This document shows, piece by piece, positions 16,612 to 25,081 of a stretch of DNA of 64,000 nucleotides. A program made the position numbers and the translations under genes. The stretch lies in the NCBI RefSeq assembly GCF_035556095.1, contig NZ_DATMFT010000029.1, positions 124,001-188,000 on the forward strand. The letters run 5' to 3'. The DNA is from Parapedobacter sp035556095. Lineage in GTDB: Bacteria > Bacteroidota > Bacteroidia > Sphingobacteriales > Sphingobacteriaceae. The stretch's first letter is position 1. Each line of letters starts with the position of its first letter. Under the pieces are notes generated by a model. The model searched no databases and was not told the DNA's origin. It saw only the letters and a program-made list of their open reading frames with translations.

Positions 16612-16639
16612 AAAAATACCTACTTGTGGGTATTTTTTT
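16612..16639 (+). terminator. Rho-independent terminator after the DedA gene
   Basis: AAAAATACC (16612-16620) pairs with GGTATTTTT (16629-16637) around an 8-base loop, ending in seven T (16633-16639). A related hairpin without the long T-run lies at 29597-29614 after ccoS. The 299 bases between the DedA and barrel genes hold nothing else I can identify beyond a weak -7-like TACATTTA at 16679-16686. Confidence 0.7.
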
Positions 16640-16763
16640 GATGGAAATCTCGCCGTAATATTGCGGCCACGCTACGTATACATTTACGCCATCGTGGTTA
16701 ATGGCTGAAACTATTTTTAAATCCATATTTTATATAGCAAATTTTACACAAATTTTTAAAACC

Positions 16764-17420
16764 ATGAGAAAACTATTATTAACTACATTAACGCTTGCGG
16801 TCGCGGGTCATTTAGCGTTCGCCCAAGATTCACCAATCAAATTTGGCGTGAAGGCTGGTGTTAACCTGCCTACGGTTTCATTGACCGGTGATGACGTTGA
16901 TAGCGACGAGAAAGATGCATTGAAATCATCCCTCTCTTTTTACGTTGGTGCGACAGCTGATTTTTCCATCAGTCCAATATTTTCTATCCAACCTGGCCTC
17001 ACCTTGTCAGGCAAAGGGTATAAGATGAGTGACGAATTTGAAGGTGCTTCATTTGAGACAACAAACAATGTGATGTACCTAGAGATTCCGGTAAATGCCG
17101 TGGCACGGTTTGCAGCGGGTTCGGGCAATGTGTTCGTTGGAGCTGGGCCATATTACGGGTTTGCCTTGAGTGGAAAGACGAAATGGGAAGCATCTTTCGA
17201 TGGTGAAACGGAATCAGATGAAGAAGATGTAGAGTTCGGCAACGGTGATGGCGAAACGAAACGTGGCGATTTCGGTGTGAATCTGCTAGCAGGTTACGAA
17301 TTATCCAACGGCTTCAATATCCATTTGGGTTATGGCCTTGGATTGGGCAACTTGAGCAATGAAACGGACGTCAAGGTGAATAACCGCGTATTCTCCGTTG
17401 GTGTTGGCTTTTCGTTCTAA
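16764..17420 (+). CDS. Outer-membrane beta-barrel protein, PorT-like small barrel family
   Basis: A 218-residue exported barrel. ATG 16764 gives a clean signal peptide (MRKLLLTTLTLAVAGHLAFA-QD); an open frame extends 21 codons upstream but would bury the signal. The mature part begins with IKFGVKAGVNLPTVSL, the first strand typical of the outer-membrane beta-barrel domain 2 family, and alternates amphipathic strands and acidic loops, including two Asp/Glu-rich loops (DDVDSDEKDA and SDEEDVEFGNGDGETK). It ends with VFSVGVGFSF, whose terminal Phe is the BAM recognition signal. It is monocistronic. Function is unknown; such proteins are often stress-regulated or structural. Confidence 0.8.
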   Translation: MRKLLLTTLTLAVAGHLAFAQDSPIKFGVKAGVNLPTVSLTGDDVDSDEKDALKSSLSFYVGATADFSISPIFSIQPGLTLSGKGYKMSDEFEGASFETTNNVMYLEIPVNAVARFAAGSGNVFVGAGPYYGFALSGKTKWEASFDGETESDEEDVEFGNGDGETKRGDFGVNLLAGYELSNGFNIHLGYGLGLGNLSNETDVKVNNRVFSVGVGFSF

Positions 17421-17524
17421 GGTTTTGTGTTATGTCTTACACACGCGACGGCTATCTACGCCGATTAAAACGGAGACGTACAATGAAGTGTGTAGAGAAA
17501 TAATCGTGTGAGCGAATCTTTCTC

Positions 17525-17562
17525 AAAAAAAATCGGCCAGCTGACATCAGCTGGCCGATTTT
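17525..17562 (-). terminator. clpC terminator
   Basis: A perfect 16-base inverted repeat (17529-17544 with 17547-17562, core ATCGGCCAGCTGA) is followed on the minus strand by eight T (complement of 17525-17532). It lies 20 bases beyond the clpC stop. The flanking A-run and T-run also allow partial function for the convergent barrel gene. Confidence 0.9.
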
Positions 17563-17582
17563 CGTTATCACTCATTATAAAT

Positions 17583-20132
17583 CTAATCGTCTTTCTTTTC
17601 CTCTGCCAGATCCGATGGTTTTGAAGAACCGCCATCACCCGCTTGGATATGGACGACAACCTCTTCCTTGCTTTTGTCGTAATCGACTTCCAGCGTATTG
17701 CCTTCAGCCACCTCGCCTTTGAGGATTTCTTCGGCGATGGGGTCTTCCAGGTATTTCTGGATGGCTCGTTTAAGCGGCCGCGCACCGAAGTTGCTGTCGA
17801 AGCCTTTTTCCGCTACGAAATCCTTGGCGGCGTCAGTGAGTTTGATGCTGTAGCCTAGCGCTTCGATGCGGACAAAGAGTGACTTCAGCTCGATGTCGAT
17901 GATTTTGAAAATATGTTCCTTATCCAACGAGTTGAATACAATGACATCGTCTACGCGGTTGAGGAATTCGGGGGCGAACGCCCGTTTAAGTGCGTTTTCG
18001 ATCACGCTGCGTGAGTGCGTTTCGGCTTGCTCGGCCTTAGCAGACGTCGTAAAGCCGACACCTTGTCCGAAATCCTTCAGCTGGCGCGCACCGATGTTTG
18101 ATGTCATGATCAGGATGGTATTCCTGAAATCCACACGGCGGCCGAGACTATCGGTCAGTTGCCCTTCATCCAGTACCTGCAACAACAGGTTGAAAACATC
18201 GGGATGTGCTTTTTCTATTTCGTCGAGCAATACCACGGAGTAGGGCTTGCGCCGTACTTTCTCAGTGAGCTGGCCGCCTTCTTCGTAACCCACATATCCC
18301 GGAGGCGCTCCAACCAGGCGGGAAATCGCAAATTTCTCCATGTATTCGCTCATGTCGATCTGAATGAGCGAATCCTCGCTGTCGAACATGAAGCGCGCAA
18401 GCTCTTTCGCCAGCTCGGTTTTACCCACACCGGTAGGACCGAGGAAGATAAAGGAACCAATGGGTTTCTTAGGGTCTTTCAGTCCAGCACGTGTACGTTG
18501 GATCGCTTTAACCAATTTCTTCACAGCGTCGTCCTGCCCGATAATCCGGCCTTTCATGGAGTCGGCCATGCCGAGCAGCTTCTGGCTGTCGGATTGCCCA
18601 ACACGCTGTACGGGGATGCCGGTCATCATCGATACCACCTCGGCAACGTTGTCCTCCGAAACTGTATACCGCTTCGTTTTGGTCTCTGCTTCCCAAGCCG
18701 TCTTCTCTTCTTCCAGCTCTTCCAGCAGTTTTTTCTCCGTATCGCGCAACTTGGCAGCCTCTTCGTATTTCTGGCTGCGTACCACCTTGTTTTTCTCGAT
18801 CTTTATCTCCTCGATTTTCTCCTCGATATCGATGATCGTCTGCGGTACGTGGATATTGGTAAGGTGTACCCGCGAACCTGCTTCATCCAACGCGTCGATG
18901 GCCTTATCCGGCAGGAACCGGTCGGTGATGTAGCGTGTGGTCAACGTTACACAAGCCTCGATGGCTTCCGGCGTGTAATTGACGTTGTGGTGCTCCTCAT
19001 ATTTTTCCTTGATGCGGTTGAGTATCTCCACCGTTTCATCATGCGAAGCAGGCTCAATCATCACCTTTTGGAAACGACGGTCAAGTGCGCCGTCTTTTTC
19101 GATATATTGGCGGTATTCGTCGAGTGTAGTGGCACCGATGCATTGGATTTCTCCACGCGCCAAAGCCGGTTTGAACATGTTCGACGCATCCAGCGAACCT
19201 GAAGCGCCGCCAGCGCCTACAATGGTGTGTATCTCGTCGATAAAGAGGATCACATCCGGCGACTTCTCCAGCTCATTCATCACTGCCTTCATGCGTTCCT
19301 CGAATTGGCCCCGGTATTTCGTGCCTGCCACCAGTGAGGCAAGATCCAGCGTAACCACGCGTTTGTTGAACAATACGCGCGACACCTTACGTTGGATGAT
19401 GCGCAGGGCCAGCCCCTCGGCAATGGCCGATTTGCCCACGCCGGGCTCGCCGATGAGAATAGGGTTGTTTTTCTTGCGCCGTGAAAGAATCTGCGACACA
19501 CGCTCGATCTCTTTCTCGCGTCCTACGATGGGGTCCAATCGGCCCTCTTCGGCGGCTTTGGTTAGATCGCGACCGAAATTGTCAAGCACCGGTGTTTTCG
19601 ACTTGATGTCGGAAACCTTTTTCGGCTGACTGAAATGGTCGTCTTCCTTAAAGTCATCGTCGCCGGCAGTCGATCCGGATGCTTGGCCCGTGATGCCCGC
19701 CTTGTGCTGCTCTACATCGGCCTTGAACACATCGTAGTTGATGTCGAACTGCTGTAAAATCTGCGAGGCGATGTTGTCTTCGTCGCGCAGGATAGAGAGC
19801 AGTAAATGTTCCGTTCCGATGACGTCGCTCTTGAATATCTTGGCCTCAAGGTAAGTGATTTTCAATACTTTTTCCGCTTGTTTGGTAAGCGGCATATTGC
19901 CAATGGGTGCCCGTGACATCGATGACCCCTTTACGGCATCTTCGATAGATTTACGCAGCTCCGTGGTGTCGATCCCTGTGTGTTTTAGTATCTTGATGGC
20001 AATGCCATCCCCCTCACGAATGAGACCGAGCAACAAGTGCTCCGTGCCGATATAATCGTGCTTTAACCTGATGGCTTCTTCCCTGCTGTATGAAATCACA
20101 TCCTTTACGCGAGGCGAAAATTTTGCTTCCAT
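17583..20132 (-). CDS. clpC: ATP-dependent Clp protease ATPase subunit ClpC
   Basis: An 849-residue Hsp100 unfoldase that feeds substrates to ClpP. Order of domains: two Clp-N repeats (about 5-145), AAA+ module 1 with Walker A GEPGVGKS near 233, a UVR/coiled-coil middle domain (about 420-465, RSQKYEEAAKLRDTEKKLLEE) that marks ClpC rather than ClpA or ClpB, AAA+ module 2 with Walker A GPTGVGKT near 569, and a ClpB-D2-small C-terminal domain. A ClpP-contact loop is expected in the D2 region but was not pinned down. The acidic C-terminal tail (SDLAEEKKDD) is typical of Bacteroidota. It is monocistronic with its own promoter and strong terminator. No adapter (MecA, McsB) gene is adjacent. Confidence 0.97.
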   Translation of the reverse strand: MEAKFSPRVKDVISYSREEAIRLKHDYIGTEHLLLGLIREGDGIAIKILKHTGIDTTELRKSIEDAVKGSSMSRAPIGNMPLTKQAEKVLKITYLEAKIFKSDVIGTEHLLLSILRDEDNIASQILQQFDINYDVFKADVEQHKAGITGQASGSTAGDDDFKEDDHFSQPKKVSDIKSKTPVLDNFGRDLTKAAEEGRLDPIVGREKEIERVSQILSRRKKNNPILIGEPGVGKSAIAEGLALRIIQRKVSRVLFNKRVVTLDLASLVAGTKYRGQFEERMKAVMNELEKSPDVILFIDEIHTIVGAGGASGSLDASNMFKPALARGEIQCIGATTLDEYRQYIEKDGALDRRFQKVMIEPASHDETVEILNRIKEKYEEHHNVNYTPEAIEACVTLTTRYITDRFLPDKAIDALDEAGSRVHLTNIHVPQTIIDIEEKIEEIKIEKNKVVRSQKYEEAAKLRDTEKKLLEELEEEKTAWEAETKTKRYTVSEDNVAEVVSMMTGIPVQRVGQSDSQKLLGMADSMKGRIIGQDDAVKKLVKAIQRTRAGLKDPKKPIGSFIFLGPTGVGKTELAKELARFMFDSEDSLIQIDMSEYMEKFAISRLVGAPPGYVGYEEGGQLTEKVRRKPYSVVLLDEIEKAHPDVFNLLLQVLDEGQLTDSLGRRVDFRNTILIMTSNIGARQLKDFGQGVGFTTSAKAEQAETHSRSVIENALKRAFAPEFLNRVDDVIVFNSLDKEHIFKIIDIELKSLFVRIEALGYSIKLTDAAKDFVAEKGFDSNFGARPLKRAIQKYLEDPIAEEILKGEVAEGNTLEVDYDKSKEEVVVHIQAGDGGSSKPSDLAEEKKDD

Positions 20133-20241
20133 GAATGTAGTACCTTTCTTTTTTATGCTAAGGATGCGATAAATGTAGAAAAAATATCGGTTGTACCTTA
20201 ACTATTTTGTGTAACTTTTATCAACAATTAAGCCATTGATA

Positions 20242-20249
20242 CAAAGATA
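20242..20249 (-). promoter_or_regulatory. clpC -7 promoter box
   Basis: The minus strand reads TATCTTTG, a perfect match to the Bacteroidota -7 consensus TAnnTTTG, giving a start near 20236 and a leader of about 100 nt before the clpC ATG. No clear -33 TTG was found at the usual spacing. Confidence 0.5.
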
Positions 20250-20294
20250 ACATTTTGTCAGGCCGTATAAAAGTATTTATTGCCCCATTCTGAC

Positions 20295-20302
20295 TATCTT
20301 TG
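20295..20302 (+). promoter_or_regulatory. ettA operon -7 promoter box
   Basis: TATCTTTG matches TAnnTTTG perfectly, placing the start near 20309 and leaving a leader of about 36 nt to the ettA ATG. It would drive ettA, the FixL-like kinase and the REC-CRP regulator. The -33 element is weak. Confidence 0.55.
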
Positions 20303-20344
20303 CGCTTCTTGGTTTTATAGCAAGCGTAATAAGGAATCAAAAAC

Positions 20345-22024
20345 ATGTCAGACGAAAAGGTGATCTTCTCCATGGCGGGGGTAAGCAAAATCTATCCGCC
20401 GCAAAAGCAAGTGTTAAAAAACATTTACCTCTCCTTTTTCTATGGTGCCAAAATCGGCGTCATCGGCCTCAATGGCTCCGGTAAGTCGTCGTTGCTGCGC
20501 ATCATCGCCGGACTGGATAAATCCTACCAGGGCGAAGTGGTCTTTTCGCCCGGCTATAGTGTAGGTTATTTAACACAGGAGCCCGAATTGGACGCCACGA
20601 AGACGGTACGCGAGGTGGTGGAAGAAGGCGTAGCTGAAACGACCGAACTGCTCCTTGAGTATGAAGAAATCAACGAGAAATTCGGGCTACCCGAAGTGTA
20701 CGAAAATGCCGACGAAATGGACCGTTTGCTGGCCCGGCAAGGCGAAATACAGGACAAAATAGACGCTTCGGGCGCGTGGGAACTCGATAATAAACTCGAA
20801 CGAGCCATGGACGCCCTGCGGTGCCCCGATCCCGAACGGGCAATAGCCACATTGTCAGGCGGCGAGCGCCGCCGAGTGGCATTATGTCGGTTATTGCTCC
20901 AGGAGCCGGATGTGCTTTTGCTGGATGAACCCACTAACCATCTCGATGCCGAATCGATCGATTGGCTCGAACAGCATCTTCAACAATATAAAGGAACGGT
21001 CATTGCGGTAACGCACGACCGCTACTTTCTCGATAACGTGGCGGGCTGGATACTGGAGCTCGACCGCGGCGAAGGAATCCCTTGGAAAGGTAACTATTCA
21101 TCGTGGCTCGACCAGAAGGCCAAGCGCTTGGCACAGGAGGAAAAGACGGAAAGCAAACGCCAGAAAACCCTCGAACGGGAACTTGAATGGGCACGGATGG
21201 CACCCAAGGCACGCCACGCCAAGTCGAAGGCGCGCTTACATAACTATGAAAAGCTGGCTTCCGAAGAAACGAAGGAGCGGGAGGCGAAATTGGAGCTGTT
21301 CATTCCCCCGGGCCCCCGACTGGGCAATGTGGTTATCGAGGCCCAGGGGGTCAGCAAAGCCTATGGCGACAAACTGCTGTTTGAAAACCTCAGTTTTTCG
21401 CTGCCCCCCGCCGGTATCGTAGGCATCATCGGCCCCAACGGGGCAGGGAAAACCACGCTTTTCCGGCTCATTACGGGGCAGGAGCAGCCCGATACCGGTA
21501 CCTTCCGCGTGGGGGAGACGGCTGTGCTCGGCTATGTCGACCAAATGCACGACGACCTCGACCCCAATAAGTCGGTCTGGGAGAATATCACCGAAGGGAA
21601 TGAAAACATCCAGTTGGGTAACCGGCCGGTCAACTCCCGTGCTTATGTGTCTAAATTCAACTTCAACGGTGCCGATCAGCAAAAGAAGGTCGGCGTATTG
21701 TCGGGCGGTGAGCGCAACCGCGTGCACCTAGCCATTACCCTGAAGAAAGGGGCCAACGTGCTGTTGCTCGATGAGCCGACAAACGACATCGACGTGAATA
21801 CGCTCCGGGCACTTGAAGAAGGCCTCGAGAACTTTGGTGGCTGTGCAGTGATCATTTCGCACGACCGTTGGTTCCTCGACCGCATCTGCACGCATATCCT
21901 CGCGTTTGAAGGCGATTCGCAGGTATACTTCTTTGAGGGAAATTATTCCGAATACGAAGAGAACCGTAAAAAGCGACTTGGTGATGTGACTCCCCACCGG
22001 ATCAAATACAAGAAATTGACGTAA
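20345..22024 (+). CDS. ettA: Energy-dependent translational throttle protein EttA (ABC-F)
   Basis: A 559-residue ABC-F protein with two ATPase domains and no membrane part. Domain 1 has Walker A GLNGSGKSSLLR (about 39-50), signature LSGGERRRVALCRLL and Walker B LLLDEPTNHLDAESI. Domain 2 has GPNGAGKTTLFR, LSGGERNRVHLA and LLLDEPTNDIDVNTL. The inter-domain linker holds LERELEWARMAPKARHAKSK, the arginine-rich P-site tRNA-interacting motif characteristic of EttA, and domain 1 contains the arm insertion (about 95-140). EttA binds the ribosomal E site and gates the first elongation step by ATP/ADP ratio. It is followed after only 6 bases by a sensor kinase, so energy-state control of translation and oxygen sensing may be co-transcribed. 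Confidence 0.95.
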   Translation: MSDEKVIFSMAGVSKIYPPQKQVLKNIYLSFFYGAKIGVIGLNGSGKSSLLRIIAGLDKSYQGEVVFSPGYSVGYLTQEPELDATKTVREVVEEGVAETTELLLEYEEINEKFGLPEVYENADEMDRLLARQGEIQDKIDASGAWELDNKLERAMDALRCPDPERAIATLSGGERRRVALCRLLLQEPDVLLLDEPTNHLDAESIDWLEQHLQQYKGTVIAVTHDRYFLDNVAGWILELDRGEGIPWKGNYSSWLDQKAKRLAQEEKTESKRQKTLERELEWARMAPKARHAKSKARLHNYEKLASEETKEREAKLELFIPPGPRLGNVVIEAQGVSKAYGDKLLFENLSFSLPPAGIVGIIGPNGAGKTTLFRLITGQEQPDTGTFRVGETAVLGYVDQMHDDLDPNKSVWENITEGNENIQLGNRPVNSRAYVSKFNFNGADQQKKVGVLSGGERNRVHLAITLKKGANVLLLDEPTNDIDVNTLRALEEGLENFGGCAVIISHDRWFLDRICTHILAFEGDSQVYFFEGNYSEYEENRKKRLGDVTPHRIKYKKLT

Positions 22025-22030
22025 TTGTAA

Positions 22031-23224
22031 ATGGATACCTCAAGACTACTCAAAGCCATTATCGAAAACGCAATCGATGGCATCATTACGATTGACCGCT
22101 ACGGTATCGTCGATTCCATTAATCCGGCAGCATCCAATCTGTTCGGGTATGATGCGGAGGAGGTGATTGGTAATAATGTGTCGATGTTGATGCCCGAGCC
22201 CGACAGAAGCCGACACGACCAATACATCCTGAATTACCTCACAACCGGTGTAAAGAAAATTATCGGCATTGGCCGGGAAGTGCGGGGGTTACGCAAAGAT
22301 GGCACCACCTTTCCGTTTCGTTTGGCAGTGAGCGAGGTACATTACGAAAACAAAACGGCGTTTACTGGCTTTGTGCACGATTTGTCGAAAGAAAAAGAGG
22401 CGGAGGAAAAACTTATCCACCACATGGAAGAGCTGGAGGCTACAGTAAGCAACCGCACCAAGGACCTGATCAAGCTGGTGTCCGAACTTGAGAAAACCAA
22501 ATCGGAAGTGAGCCAGTCACTCGAAAAGGAAAAGGAGTTGAACCAGCTCAAATCGCGCTTCGTCTCCATGGCTTCACATGAGTTTCGCACCCCCCTAAGT
22601 GCCGTCCAGCTATCGGCCTCGCTCATTGAAAAATACGTGGAGAAGCCCGATCTTGCTAATGTACTCAAACACACCGGGCGGATTAAAAATTCGGTACAGT
22701 TACTCACCAGCATCCTTAACGATTTTCTCTCCCTGGAGCGGCTCGAGGCAGAGAAAGTATTGGCGAACAATGAAGAGATCAACCTGGTGGAACTTGCCGA
22801 AGAAATCACCGAAGAAATGCAGCTCATCTGCAAGGCTAACCAACATATCGTGTACCAGCATACTGGCTCGGAAGGTAAGTTTGTGCTGGATGCCAACCTG
22901 TTGAAAAACAGTGTTATCAATCTGATATCAAATGCGATAAAATATTCGGGTGAGGATACCTTCATCGAGTTCAATACCGAAATCAATGGCGATACGTGCC
23001 TGATTGTTGTCAAAGACGATGGCATCGGTATCCCTGAAGAAGACCAGAAGAATCTATTCGAACCATTTTTCCGTGCGCACAATACGGGTAACATACCCGG
23101 TACCGGCTTGGGGCTCAATATTGTGCGGCGGTACGTGTCATTGATGGGCGGTACGGTAACCTGCCAGAGTGCACAAGATAAAGGTACTGTATTTACGCTC
23201 ACTTTCCGCAACGTTACACCATAG
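22031..23224 (+). CDS. FixL-like haem-PAS sensor histidine kinase
   Basis: A 397-residue soluble kinase: PAS domain (about 5-118), coiled coil (about 120-172), HisKA with phospho-acceptor His183 in SHEFRTPLSAVQ, then HATPase with NAIKYS (N box), DDGIGIP (G1) and GTGLGLNI (G2). The PAS domain strongly resembles rhizobial FixL. MPEPDRSRHDQYI aligns with the FixL segment carrying the proximal haem histidine, and IIGIGREVRGLRKDGTTFP aligns with the segment carrying the distal arginine. His62 and Arg82 are 20 residues apart, as are His200 and Arg220 of Bradyrhizobium FixL. Haem binding and oxygen sensing are therefore predicted; this is homology inference. No transmembrane helices are present. It lies 6 bases after ettA and 2 bases before the regulator that is its obvious partner. 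Confidence 0.9.
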   Translation: MDTSRLLKAIIENAIDGIITIDRYGIVDSINPAASNLFGYDAEEVIGNNVSMLMPEPDRSRHDQYILNYLTTGVKKIIGIGREVRGLRKDGTTFPFRLAVSEVHYENKTAFTGFVHDLSKEKEAEEKLIHHMEELEATVSNRTKDLIKLVSELEKTKSEVSQSLEKEKELNQLKSRFVSMASHEFRTPLSAVQLSASLIEKYVEKPDLANVLKHTGRIKNSVQLLTSILNDFLSLERLEAEKVLANNEEINLVELAEEITEEMQLICKANQHIVYQHTGSEGKFVLDANLLKNSVINLISNAIKYSGEDTFIEFNTEINGDTCLIVVKDDGIGIPEEDQKNLFEPFFRAHNTGNIPGTGLGLNIVRRYVSLMGGTVTCQSAQDKGTVFTLTFRNVTP

Positions 23225-23226
23225 CT

Positions 23227-24297
23227 ATGTCTACACCAACTAAACAAACAACTGTACTGATTATTGAAGACAACGACGATATCCGAGAAAGCACCCGTGA
23301 AATTTTGGAGCTGACGGGCTATCAGGTGTACGAAGCACCGGAAGGGAAAACCGGTGTCGAGTTGGCGCTGAAGCATCTGCCCGACGTCATCCTATGTGAT
23401 ATCATGATGCCCGAGCTGGATGGATTCGGCGTGTTGTTTATGTTGTCTAAAAACCAACAGACTGCCACGATACCCTTTATTTTCCTCACGGCCAAGGCCG
23501 AGCGGGCGGATATGCGCAAAGCAATGGAACTGGGTGCGGATGATTACCTCACCAAACCGTTTGATGACATCGAGCTGTTGAATGCCATAGAGACGCGCTT
23601 AAAAAAGCGCAAGCAACTTGGGCCGGAGCTGGAGCCTAATAAAGACCTTCGTTTGAGCGATGAAGAGCAGGACCTGCTGTTGCAGGAACTCGTGCAACGC
23701 TCACGCACGAAAAGCTATAAGAAAAAGCAATTCATCTATCAGGAAGGTGACACGCCGCTGTATGTTTATTTCGTCAAAAAAGGGAGAATACGTCGGTTCC
23801 TGTCCTACTTGGACGGCCGGGAGCTAGCTACCGATATCCATGTGGATGGTTCGTTCTTCGGTTACGGCGCCATATTGCTCCAGCAACCCTATACAGACAA
23901 TGCCGAAGCACTTGAAGATAGTGAATTGGCACTCATCGATCGCGACAATTTTTTCGAGCTACTTTATCGGAAGCCCGGTATAGCCAGCAAATTCATTAAG
24001 TTGCTCTCGGGCAATATCCGGGGCAAGGAAGTTCAACTGCTGGCCTTCGCCTACGATTCAGTCCGCAAACGTGTGGCCAATGCGTTGATTCACGTGGCCG
24101 GAAAGACGCTGGCGGGAGCAACCGACGATGAATGCCTCATCCGTATATCGCGGGATGACCTGGCCTCGCTGGCCGGCACAGCCAATGAGACCATCAGCCG
24201 GATGTTGGCTGATTTTAAGGATGAAAAGCTGATCGCCAAAGAGGGAAACGCCATCCGGATTTTATCGATCAAGAAACTGAAGAACATCAAGCAGTAG
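23227..24297 (+). CDS. Response regulator fused to a CRP/FNR DNA-binding protein
   Basis: A 356-residue fusion. Residues about 9-125 are a receiver domain: acidic pocket EDNDD (14-18), phospho-acceptor Asp58 in LCDIMMPELDG, Thr in FLTAKAE and Lys in LTKPF. Residues about 160-290 are a cyclic-nucleotide-binding-like beta roll (FIYQEGDTPLYVYFVKKGRI). The C-terminus is a CRP-type winged helix (about 300-345) with recognition helix ETISRML, keeping the Glu, Ser and Arg that FNR uses to read TTGAT half-sites. No cysteine cluster for an iron-sulfur centre is present, so oxygen information should come by phosphorylation from the kinase 2 bases upstream. It merges the roles of FixJ and FixK in one chain. 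Targets likely include the nearby hemN-ccoI and ccoNO units. Confidence 0.92.
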   Translation: MSTPTKQTTVLIIEDNDDIRESTREILELTGYQVYEAPEGKTGVELALKHLPDVILCDIMMPELDGFGVLFMLSKNQQTATIPFIFLTAKAERADMRKAMELGADDYLTKPFDDIELLNAIETRLKKRKQLGPELEPNKDLRLSDEEQDLLLQELVQRSRTKSYKKKQFIYQEGDTPLYVYFVKKGRIRRFLSYLDGRELATDIHVDGSFFGYGAILLQQPYTDNAEALEDSELALIDRDNFFELLYRKPGIASKFIKLLSGNIRGKEVQLLAFAYDSVRKRVANALIHVAGKTLAGATDDECLIRISRDDLASLAGTANETISRMLADFKDEKLIAKEGNAIRILSIKKLKNIKQ

Positions 24298-24307
24298 GGA
24301 AATGCTG

Positions 24308-24829
24308 CTAATGTATAATGACCGTTTTATAAAATTCCTCAAACTTGGGAATATTGATGCTGAACGTCCCCGGTGTCGCCGTGAACGTGATGATATAACC
24401 GATGCCATTTTTAAAAACGAAATACTGTTGGGATACATATGAAACCTTTTCCCTCAGCGTATTTGTAATGTAGGCTGTGTGTTCGACAGAGTCGATCTGT
24501 ACCTGATTTAGTATGATTGACATATTTTTAACTCTATTGAACTCTGCTTTGACTAAGTCGTCGACGTTTTTTATCTTGGGATGTTCAATAGCCGTGATAG
24601 AAACCGCATTTTCAACTTCGTGTTTATCTATTTCGGTATATACTTTCGGTAATCCCCATCCAACGATCGTGTAATTGAGTGAGTCCCCTTTGATTTCCTG
24701 ATGTAATCTCCAATCGTCGGGAATGGATGCTTGAAATTTAAACTTGGTGTTTTCAAAGATGGTTTGACCTATCGATCCGTTGCATATCGCTAAAAACAGC
24801 AACATCACGGGGATTAATTTTGGCTTCAT
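24308..24829 (-). CDS. Exported protein of unknown function, PsbP/DcrB-like
   Basis: About 173 residues with a signal peptide (MKPKLIPVMLLFLAICNGSI, cleavage near G-Q). ATGs at 24841, 24835 and 24829 are all possible; the last gives the most compact signal. The mature part begins FKFQASIPDDWRL, followed by long strands and ends GIGYIITFTATPGTF plus an FEEFYKTVII helix. This order matches the PsbP/DcrB/DUF1795 fold found in envelope lipoproteins. It is a weak, pattern-based resemblance and I give no function. It converges with the REC-CRP gene, and only 10 bases separate the stops. Confidence 0.7.
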   Translation of the reverse strand: MKPKLIPVMLLFLAICNGSIGQTIFENTKFKFQASIPDDWRLHQEIKGDSLNYTIVGWGLPKVYTEIDKHEVENAVSITAIEHPKIKNVDDLVKAEFNRVKNMSIILNQVQIDSVEHTAYITNTLREKVSYVSQQYFVFKNGIGYIITFTATPGTFSINIPKFEEFYKTVIIH

Positions 24830-24859
24830 AATCATAATCATTGGTTTAATTAGTATTAC

Positions 24860-24867
24860 CAAATTTA
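24860..24867 (-). promoter_or_regulatory. -7 promoter box of the PsbP-like gene
   Basis: The minus strand reads TAAATTTG, a full match to TAnnTTTG, 19-31 bases before the three candidate ATGs. It supports a start at one of them rather than further upstream. Confidence 0.5.
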
Positions 24868-24999
24868 CGGTTTTTTCATGGGCAATTGCCTATAAAAATG
24901 AAGGAAATGTAAGCGATGACAGCTGCTATTCCCGCCAAACTACTCAAACGTAAATTAAAAAATTGTAACCGATATCACTTTTTCGACTGACACCATGCA

Positions 25000-25030
25000 T
25001 TGCCGCCGCTAGTATACCGCCGTAGCTTTG
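25000..25030 (+). promoter_or_regulatory. Promoter of the hemN-ccoI-ccoS unit
   Basis: TTG at 25000-25002 and TAGCTTTG at 25023-25030 are spaced 20 bases and match the Bacteroidota -33/-7 pattern. The start should fall near 25037. That rules out the upstream TTG start of the first gene and leaves a leader of about 45 nt if translation begins at ATG 25082. I could not identify a convincing FNR-type TTGAT-N4-ATCAA site upstream. Confidence 0.65.
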
Positions 25031-25081
25031 GAAACAATGAACAATGAGGGAAATTATTTACCTAAGGATGCGTACGGACGG

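Noticed and set aside
18159..19202. A long open frame of about 347 codons on the plus strand inside clpC
   Set aside because: It is a mirror of the strongly conserved clpC gene on the other strand, with unremarkable composition and no promoter or protein-family features. Such shadows are common opposite G/C-rich codons.
24960..25000. FNR/CRP-type binding site upstream of the hemN unit
   Set aside because: The best candidate, TGTAACCGATATCA at 24964-24977, matches itself at only three of five half-site positions, so I do not call it.
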